A stretch of 64,000 nt of DNA, taken from positions 186,001-250,000 of the forward strand of contig JARLGW010000012.1 in assembly GCA_031292565.1 (NCBI GenBank). Direction: 5' to 3'. This DNA is from Paludibacteraceae bacterium (GTDB taxonomy: Bacteria > Bacteroidota > Bacteroidia > Bacteroidales > Paludibacteraceae). Shown piece after piece: positions 57,646 to 64,000 of the stretch. The notes under the pieces are model-generated. The model was not told where the DNA came from. It saw only the letters and a list, made by a program, of their open reading frames with translations, and searched no databases. Position 1 is the stretch's first letter; the number at the start of each line of letters is the position of its first letter. A program made the position numbers and the translations under genes.

Positions 57646-58644
57646 TTACAAATTATTGTTATGCACGCTATACATGCTGGTAATGTTTTCCACCGTCCAG
57701 GTGTCCTCGTCGGTGTAAGGATATTGACGGTGTGTGCAATTCTCTTTGCCGCATTGGTGGCAAAGAGCTTCAATGCAAGCGTCCATGTGTATGGTGAAAT
57801 CCATTTGTTCGGGGTACTGGCTTCTCACTATGTTTTGTAGTATTTCACTCTCGTTGTGGGCTTCCTGCACGTTGATATACCAAGGCACCACCAGGTCGCA
57901 ATCCACATGATATACATTCCCGTATTTTAGCATGCGCAGATTGTGTATTTCCACCCAGTTGGAGGTCTTGTTTTTCCATAAAATATCGGCAAGCTTTTTT
58001 ATGGCTTTAAAGTCCGTTTCGTCCATCAAGTGAGCCGTGGTTTCTTTCAATATTTTATACCCGGTATATATGATGATGATACCTAAAATAATGGCAATGA
58101 CACTATCCAGCCAGCTTATCTTGGTAATCCACAGCAGGAGCAACCCGATAACCAGTCCGATAGTTGAATACGTGTCCGATTGTAAATGTTTGCCTCCCGC
58201 TTTCAGAGCCATGGAGTTATGTTTTTTGCCTGTGTAGATGCTATACCAGCCCAGTATATAATTGAGTAATCCGCCTATGCCCACAATAAAAATACCCACC
58301 CCCAAATCTTCGATGGGGCTTGGCACAAAAAAGCGTTTCACCGCCTCAATAATAATCATGATTCCGGCTAGCAGGATGAGGAACCCCTCCACCGAAGCCG
58401 AAAGCGATTCCACCTTTCCATGCCCGAAAGGGTGGTTGGCATCGTGTGGTTTCAATGCCACGCTGATACTGATAACGGAAAGGAACCCGGTTACCACGTT
58501 GACGATGCTCTCCAGCGCATCTGTTAAAATACCCACGGAGTTGGTTAAGAAAAAAGCAGCCAGCTTTCCGGCAAGAATCAGGATGGAAACGCATACTATT
58601 TGTTTCTGTACCGTGAGTTTGATACGGGAATCGTTGTGAGACAT
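57646..58644 (-). CDS. Cation diffusion facilitator transporter with Cys/His-rich tail
   Basis: LTDALESIVNVVTGFLSV, HPFGHGKVESLSASVEG; C-terminal CIEALCHQCGKENCTHRQYPY. Confidence 0.92.
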   Translation of the reverse strand: MSHNDSRIKLTVQKQIVCVSILILAGKLAAFFLTNSVGILTDALESIVNVVTGFLSVISISVALKPHDANHPFGHGKVESLSASVEGFLILLAGIMIIIEAVKRFFVPSPIEDLGVGIFIVGIGGLLNYILGWYSIYTGKKHNSMALKAGGKHLQSDTYSTIGLVIGLLLLWITKISWLDSVIAIILGIIIIYTGYKILKETTAHLMDETDFKAIKKLADILWKNKTSNWVEIHNLRMLKYGNVYHVDCDLVVPWYINVQEAHNESEILQNIVRSQYPEQMDFTIHMDACIEALCHQCGKENCTHRQYPYTDEDTWTVENITSMYSVHNNNL

Positions 58645-58789
58645 AGATTTTTCTTTTTTACGTAAATCAGGGTAAAACTACACAAAAGATAAAAACAAAC
58701 AAATTTTATTCTCGTTATATCTCTTTGCATTGTCATTTCTCTTTCCTCAAAAAAATTATGTACCTTCGTAAGTCAAAAAAATAAAAACC

Positions 58790-60751
58790 ATGATAGATCA
58801 ATCCACTGTTGACAGAATATTGGAAACCGCTCAAATAGAAGAGGTTGTTTCCGATTATGTTACGCTTCGCAAGCGAGGTGTCAACTTGATTGGGTTGTGT
58901 CCGTTTCATAATGAGAAAACGCCCTCCTTCACCGTGTCACCCGCCAAGGGAATTTGCAAATGTTTCGGTTGCGGTAAAGGGGGGAACTCGGTGAACTTTA
59001 TCATGGAGGTGGAGCAGATTTCCTATTACGAGGCGTTGAAGCTTTTGGCTAAAAAATACAATATAGAGATTGTAGAGCGTGAACTCAGTCCCGAACAGCA
59101 AGCCCAACGCAATGACAGGGAAAGCATGCTGATTATAAACGAATATGCTCAAAAATATTTTTCCACCATTTTGCATGAGCATATTGATGGCAAATCAATA
59201 GGGATGAGCTACTTCCGCGAACGGGGTTTCAACGAGGACATTATTCGTAAATTCCAACTGGGGTATAGTCTGGACCAGCGGGATGCCTTTTCGCAGGACG
59301 CGCAAAAACAAGGATATAAAAAAGAATTTCTGGTAAAAACGGGCTTAACGCTTGAGCATGAAAGCGGGCAACTGGCCGACCGTTTTCGCGGGCGGGTGAT
59401 GTTTCCCGTGCATTCGCTTTCGGGCAAGGTAGTGGCCTTTGGCGGACGGGTGCTAAAGAAGGACGAGAAGACGGCAAAATACGTTAACTCACCCGAAAGT
59501 GAAGTCTATCACAAAAGCAATGAGCTATACGGCATTTACTTTGCCAAGCAAAGCATTGTGAAGCACGACCGCTGCTTCCTAGTGGAAGGTTATACGGATG
59601 TAATATCCATGCACCAGTCGGGCATCGAAAATGTGGTGTCCTCGTCGGGTACCTCACTCACGCAAGGCCAGATACGGTTGATACACCGATTCACGCCCAA
59701 CATCACGGTAATTTACGATGGCGATGCCGCCGGAATTAAAGCCTCTATCCGTGGTATAGACATGCTGCTGGAGGAGGGGATGAACATCAAGGTGGTGCTG
59801 CTGCCTGATGGGGAAGACCCGGATTCGTTTGCCAAAAAACAGAATGCTTCGGACTTTATTGCTTATATAGAGAAAAACTCGGTTGATTTTATCCGCTTCA
59901 AAACCAATTTGTTGCTGGAAGAAGCGGGTAACGACCCTATTAAACGGGCTGGCTTGATTACCGACATTGTGCGTAGTATTTCGGTGATACCGGACAACAT
60001 TATCCGTTCGGTATATATAAAGGAATGTAGCAGCTTGATGAGCATTGACGAAAAAGCGTTGTATTCCGAGATTAACAAAATTAAGCGAACTAAGTTTGAA
60101 AAGGATATAGAGCGACAAGCCAATCCCCGGCTTGCACAACCCCCTGTTATTTTAACGGGAGAAAACGCGGCGGCTTCCACCGTTGAAAACATTTATCGGT
60201 TGGAAGAGTTGAGCATCCTGCGCTACGTGGTTCGCTATGGCGAGCGGGTGCTGTTTCAAGGCGAGCAAGAAACGGAAGCGGGTGTACAGGAAGTGCCTGT
60301 TACGGTTATTTCGTTTATTGTTATGGAATTGGATTCCGACAATATTTTGTTTCACGACCCGCAGCATAGTTTATTGTTGGAAGAAGCAAAAAGCCAACTG
60401 GATAATCCCGCTTTTGTGGCTGAACCGTATTTCTTGAATAATCCGAACCCTACTATTAGCCGCCTGGCACTGGATTTGGCCACGGATAAATATACGCTTT
60501 GCAAATCGCAAGCCGAGCAGATGGATAAAGAATCCGACCATCTGCAAGAACTGGTGCCACGTGCCATTTACGAACTCAAGAACCGGATTATCCTCGACCG
60601 CATCAAGCAAAAAATTATGGAACTAAAAACGGCTAACGAGCAAGAGGATACCGCCTACATGGACAGGTTGATGACGGAAATAAACGACCTCAACCACATA
60701 AAATCACAGCTTTCCAAAACCTTGGGCGAACGGATCATTATTCGCTTGTAG
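58790..60751 (+). CDS. dnaG: DNA primase
   Basis: CPFHNEKTPSFTVSPAKGICKCFGCGKGGN zinc finger; VEGYTDVISMHQSG; YDGDAAG Toprim. Confidence 0.97.
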   Translation: MIDQSTVDRILETAQIEEVVSDYVTLRKRGVNLIGLCPFHNEKTPSFTVSPAKGICKCFGCGKGGNSVNFIMEVEQISYYEALKLLAKKYNIEIVERELSPEQQAQRNDRESMLIINEYAQKYFSTILHEHIDGKSIGMSYFRERGFNEDIIRKFQLGYSLDQRDAFSQDAQKQGYKKEFLVKTGLTLEHESGQLADRFRGRVMFPVHSLSGKVVAFGGRVLKKDEKTAKYVNSPESEVYHKSNELYGIYFAKQSIVKHDRCFLVEGYTDVISMHQSGIENVVSSSGTSLTQGQIRLIHRFTPNITVIYDGDAAGIKASIRGIDMLLEEGMNIKVVLLPDGEDPDSFAKKQNASDFIAYIEKNSVDFIRFKTNLLLEEAGNDPIKRAGLITDIVRSISVIPDNIIRSVYIKECSSLMSIDEKALYSEINKIKRTKFEKDIERQANPRLAQPPVILTGENAAASTVENIYRLEELSILRYVVRYGERVLFQGEQETEAGVQEVPVTVISFIVMELDSDNILFHDPQHSLLLEEAKSQLDNPAFVAEPYFLNNPNPTISRLALDLATDKYTLCKSQAEQMDKESDHLQELVPRAIYELKNRIILDRIKQKIMELKTANEQEDTAYMDRLMTEINDLNHIKSQLSKTLGERIIIRL

Positions 60752-60833
60752 TATTTTTTACGTCTAAATTTCCTTCAAAAAAGAAATACAAATTAGATAT
60801 TTCCTATCTTTATCTTTTCTTTAATTAAAAATT

Positions 60834-62759
60834 ATGAACCACGGATTTGTAAAAATAGCCGCCGCCATACCTTCGGTGAAGGTGGCCGATTGCCAATCGA
60901 ATACTGAAAGCATACTGGGGCAGATACGCCAATGCATAGAACAGGAAGTGCAAATAGTGTGCTTCCCCGAACTGGCCATCACCGCCTACACCTGTGCCGA
61001 TTTGTTTCACAACCATTTGCTGCTGGATGAGGCTGAAAAGTCGTTGACCTACTTGCTGGAACAAACGAAGAGGCAATCTATCGTGTGCATCGTGGGGATG
61101 CCGGTGAAATCGCGCAACCAGTTGTTCAATGCCGCCGTGGCGTTTCAAAGAGGAAAGATACTGGCCGTGGTGCCTAAAACATACCTGGCTGCTTACAACG
61201 AGTTTTACGAAACCCGTTGGTTCTCGTCTGCTCAAGATGTGGTGGCCAAGGAAGTAAGCCTTTGCGGACAAATGGCTCCCATTGGTTCGGACATCATCAT
61301 GCGGAATCAGAAGTTTTCGTTCTCCATTGAGATATGCGAGGATTTCTGGACTCCCGTTCCGCCTAGCAGCTTTCAGGCTTTGGCCGGGTCGCAGCTTATT
61401 TTCAACCTTTCGGCTTCCAACGAGCTGATTGGCAAGAATAATTACCGCAAGCAACTCATCACCCAGCAATCAGCCCGTTGTATAGCTGGTTATGTATATG
61501 TATCGTCCGGCTTTGGCGAGTCGAGTACAGATTTGCTTTTCTCCGGCAATGGTATTATTGCCGAAAACGGACTTATCATTGCCGAAAACGAACGCTTCTC
61601 ATTGGATGAGCAATTGGTGGTTACCGATATAGATATTGAACGTATGAGTGGCGACCGTCAAAAAAATACTTGCTTTATGCAAGGTCTTTCACCATTGAAA
61701 ACGGATAGTAATTTCCGTATCGTTCCATTTGAACTTCCTGTTTACCAACGCTTTGTATTGTCAAGAGATGTATTTCCATTCCCATTTATCCCAACCGGGT
61801 TGGAGCTGAACGACCGTTGCCACGAAATATTCAATATTCAGATGAATGCGTTGGCTGTTCGCCTGCACCACACGGGTATTAAAACCGTGGTGGTGGGTAT
61901 TTCCGGTGGGTTGGATAGTACGCTGGCTTTACTCGTTTGCGTGAAAACGTTTGACAAGATGGGCTTACCTCGTAAAAACATTCAAGGTATTACCATGCCG
62001 GGTTTTGGCACTACCGATCGCACCTATAATAATGCCAGGCAATTGATAGAAAAACTGGGGGTAACTTTCCGTGAAATTGATATAAAGGATGCTTGTATTC
62101 AACATCTTAAAGATATAGAGCATGAGGGCGAACTGGATATTACGTATGAAAACACGCAGGCTCGCGAGCGCACCCAAATACTGATGGACATTGCCAATCA
62201 GATGGGTGGTCTGGTTATCGGTACGGGCGACCTGTCCGAACTGGCTCTCGGCTGGGCTACTTATAATGGTGACCACATGAGCATGTATGCCGTGAACAAC
62301 AGCATACCTAAAACGTTGGTTCGCTACCTGGTAAAATGGGTGACGGAAAACAAGATGGAAGAAGCCGCCAAACATATTTTGCTCGACGTGATAGATACAC
62401 CTGTGAGTCCTGAATTGCTTCCGGCAGATGAAAACGGTGATATTGCGCAGAAAACCGAAGATGTGGTAGGCCCTTACGAGCTGCACGATTTTTACCTGTA
62501 CTATATGTTGCGTTACGGGTTCCGTCCGTCTAAAATATATTTCCTGGCACAAAAAGCTTTTAAAGGAAAATATGACAACGACACTATCAAGAAATGGCTC
62601 AAGGTATTCCTCCGCCGTTTCTTCTCGCAACAATTCAAACGATCTAGTATGCCAGACGGGCCAAAAGTTGGTTCGGTAAACCTCTCACCTCGTGGTGATT
62701 GGCGCATGCCAAGTGATGCTTCTTCTCGCATGTGGCTTGATGAGGCTGAAAAATTGTAA
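60834..62759 (+). CDS. nadE: Glutamine-dependent NAD+ synthetase
   Basis: N-terminal nitrilase (FPELAITAYTCADLF, FSIEICEDFW), C-terminal VVVGISGGLDSTLALLV. Confidence 0.96.
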   Translation: MNHGFVKIAAAIPSVKVADCQSNTESILGQIRQCIEQEVQIVCFPELAITAYTCADLFHNHLLLDEAEKSLTYLLEQTKRQSIVCIVGMPVKSRNQLFNAAVAFQRGKILAVVPKTYLAAYNEFYETRWFSSAQDVVAKEVSLCGQMAPIGSDIIMRNQKFSFSIEICEDFWTPVPPSSFQALAGSQLIFNLSASNELIGKNNYRKQLITQQSARCIAGYVYVSSGFGESSTDLLFSGNGIIAENGLIIAENERFSLDEQLVVTDIDIERMSGDRQKNTCFMQGLSPLKTDSNFRIVPFELPVYQRFVLSRDVFPFPFIPTGLELNDRCHEIFNIQMNALAVRLHHTGIKTVVVGISGGLDSTLALLVCVKTFDKMGLPRKNIQGITMPGFGTTDRTYNNARQLIEKLGVTFREIDIKDACIQHLKDIEHEGELDITYENTQARERTQILMDIANQMGGLVIGTGDLSELALGWATYNGDHMSMYAVNNSIPKTLVRYLVKWVTENKMEEAAKHILLDVIDTPVSPELLPADENGDIAQKTEDVVGPYELHDFYLYYMLRYGFRPSKIYFLAQKAFKGKYDNDTIKKWLKVFLRRFFSQQFKRSSMPDGPKVGSVNLSPRGDWRMPSDASSRMWLDEAEKL

Positions 62760-62790
62760 GCACAGCTTAATTTTTTAATTCACAATTAAT

Positions 62791-62824
62791 TAACCCTCTT
62801 TGTTTGAAAAAATAAAGAGGGTTA
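62791..62824 (+). terminator. nadE terminator
   Basis: TAACCCTCTTT...AAAGAGGGTTA. Confidence 0.7.
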
Positions 62825-62915
62825 TTCTTTTAAAGAGGGCTAATAAATTGCAATCTCTACATTGCAATTTTCAATTTTATCCTACCTTTGCATTTTCACT
62901 TCTAAATCTTTTGTT

Positions 62916-64000
62916 ATGCATGTTGATTTAAAATTTCATTTTCAACCTAAGTTTTTCGAAAGCATAAAAACATACAACAAGGAGAAGTTCTTTGCCGATT
63001 TGATGTCGGGTATTATTGTGGGCATCGTGGCTCTACCATTGGCCATTGCTTTCGGTATAGCTTCGGGGGTTACTCCTCAACAAGGATTAATCACGGCCAT
63101 CATTGCCGGCTTTGTTATTTCTTTCCTGGGCGGTAGTAGTGTACAAATAGGGGGGCCTACAGGTGCTTTTATTGTTATTGTTTACGGTATTATTCAGCAA
63201 TACGGTATTCAAGGATTGATGATAGCCACCTTGCTAGCAGGCGTTATGCTTATACTCATGGGCGTTTTCCGGCTGGGTACCGTTATTAAGTTTATTCCAT
63301 ATCCGGTAGTGATTGGGTTCACGGCTGGTATCGCGGTAACGATTTTTACCACGCAGATAAAAGATTTTTTCGGACTAAGTATTGCTAAAACACCCGGAGA
63401 TTTTGTGGGTAAATGGGCTACTTATTTTCAACATTTCGACACGGTTAATTATTGGGCGTTGGGTATGGGTGCGTTAAGCGTTCTGCTTATTTTCAATAGT
63501 TCCAAGCTGATAAAAAAAATTCCCGGTTCGCTTATTGCCATTATCGTGATGACGGTGGCTGCCTTTTTATTGCGTAAATATCTTGGAATAACGAATATAG
63601 AAACTATTGGCGACCGCTTTACCATTCAGGCTACATTGCCTAAACCACAAGGTTTTGAGCTGAACATGGAAGTAATCACCCATTTATTGCCTCCAGCGTT
63701 TACCATTGCTTTGCTGGGAGCCATAGAGTCCTTGCTTTCGGCCACGGTAGCCGACGGGGTTACGGGCGATCATCATCATGCAAATACCGAACTTATAGGC
63801 CAAGGTGTAGCCAATATATTGTCGCCGCTTTTTGGTGGAATACCTGCCACGGGGGCAATAGCCAGAACCATGACGAACATAAATAACGGTGGACGCACTC
63901 CGGTGGCCGGGATGGTTCACGCGGTGGTGCTGTTGCTCATCTTGCTTTTCCTTGGGCCACTTACCAAATACATCCCGATGGCTTGTCTGGCCGGTGTGCT
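62916..64000 (+). CDS. SulP family anion transporter, C-terminus beyond window edge
   Basis: Open frame MHVDLKFHFQPKFFESIKTYNKEKFFADLMSGIIVGIVALPLAIAFGIASGVTPQQGL...GGPTGAFIVIVYGI continuing to the window end. Confidence 0.92.
   Translation, partial: MHVDLKFHFQPKFFESIKTYNKEKFFADLMSGIIVGIVALPLAIAFGIASGVTPQQGLITAIIAGFVISFLGGSSVQIGGPTGAFIVIVYGIIQQYGIQGLMIATLLAGVMLILMGVFRLGTVIKFIPYPVVIGFTAGIAVTIFTTQIKDFFGLSIAKTPGDFVGKWATYFQHFDTVNYWALGMGALSVLLIFNSSKLIKKIPGSLIAIIVMTVAAFLLRKYLGITNIETIGDRFTIQATLPKPQGFELNMEVITHLLPPAFTIALLGAIESLLSATVADGVTGDHHHANTELIGQGVANILSPLFGGIPATGAIARTMTNINNGGRTPVAGMVHAVVLLLILLFLGPLTKYIPMACLAGV

Noticed and set aside
60825-61469. 214-aa minus-strand ORF
   Set aside because: Antisense to nadE nitrilase domain; shadow ORF
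61965-62633. 222-aa minus-strand ORF
   Set aside because: Antisense to nadE, no recognisable domain

Overview
64-kb chromosomal window from a Bacteroidetes (probably Bacteroidales) genome, judged from family content and TAnnTTTG-type promoters. Most of it is ordinary housekeeping: pyk, aroQ, topA, gpmI, polyprenyl synthase, polA, dusB, tsaE, efp, argR/argG, ychF, birA, dacB, ispG, msrBA, hsp20, mnmA, M16 peptidase, asd, dnaG, nadE, plus truncated DUF4271 and SulP genes at the two edges. No rRNA, tRNA, CRISPR array or transposase was recognised by eye. The accessory regions most worth a second look are: (i) a compact minus-strand operon at 36.7-39.4 kb (MarR - thioredoxin lipoprotein - two small membrane proteins - thioredoxin - HMA::methyltransferase fusion - 4Fe-4S protein), whose promoter carries the same TTTCCAnTGGAAA palindrome as the promoter of a distant HMA-tailed Cu/Zn-type permease at 19.5 kb, itself next to an HMA-like::AraC regulator; (ii) an AT-rich KAP-type P-loop NTPase at 56.0-57.4 kb abutting an apparently 3'-truncated glycosyltransferase; (iii) two paralogous secreted Lys/Ala-rich mini-proteins at 47.5-48.3 kb with conserved leaders; (iv) several families of intergenic palindromic repeats, one of which supplies the end of dusB; (v) a 10-G tract inside ispG. 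All calls come from reading the sequence; no database searches were run.
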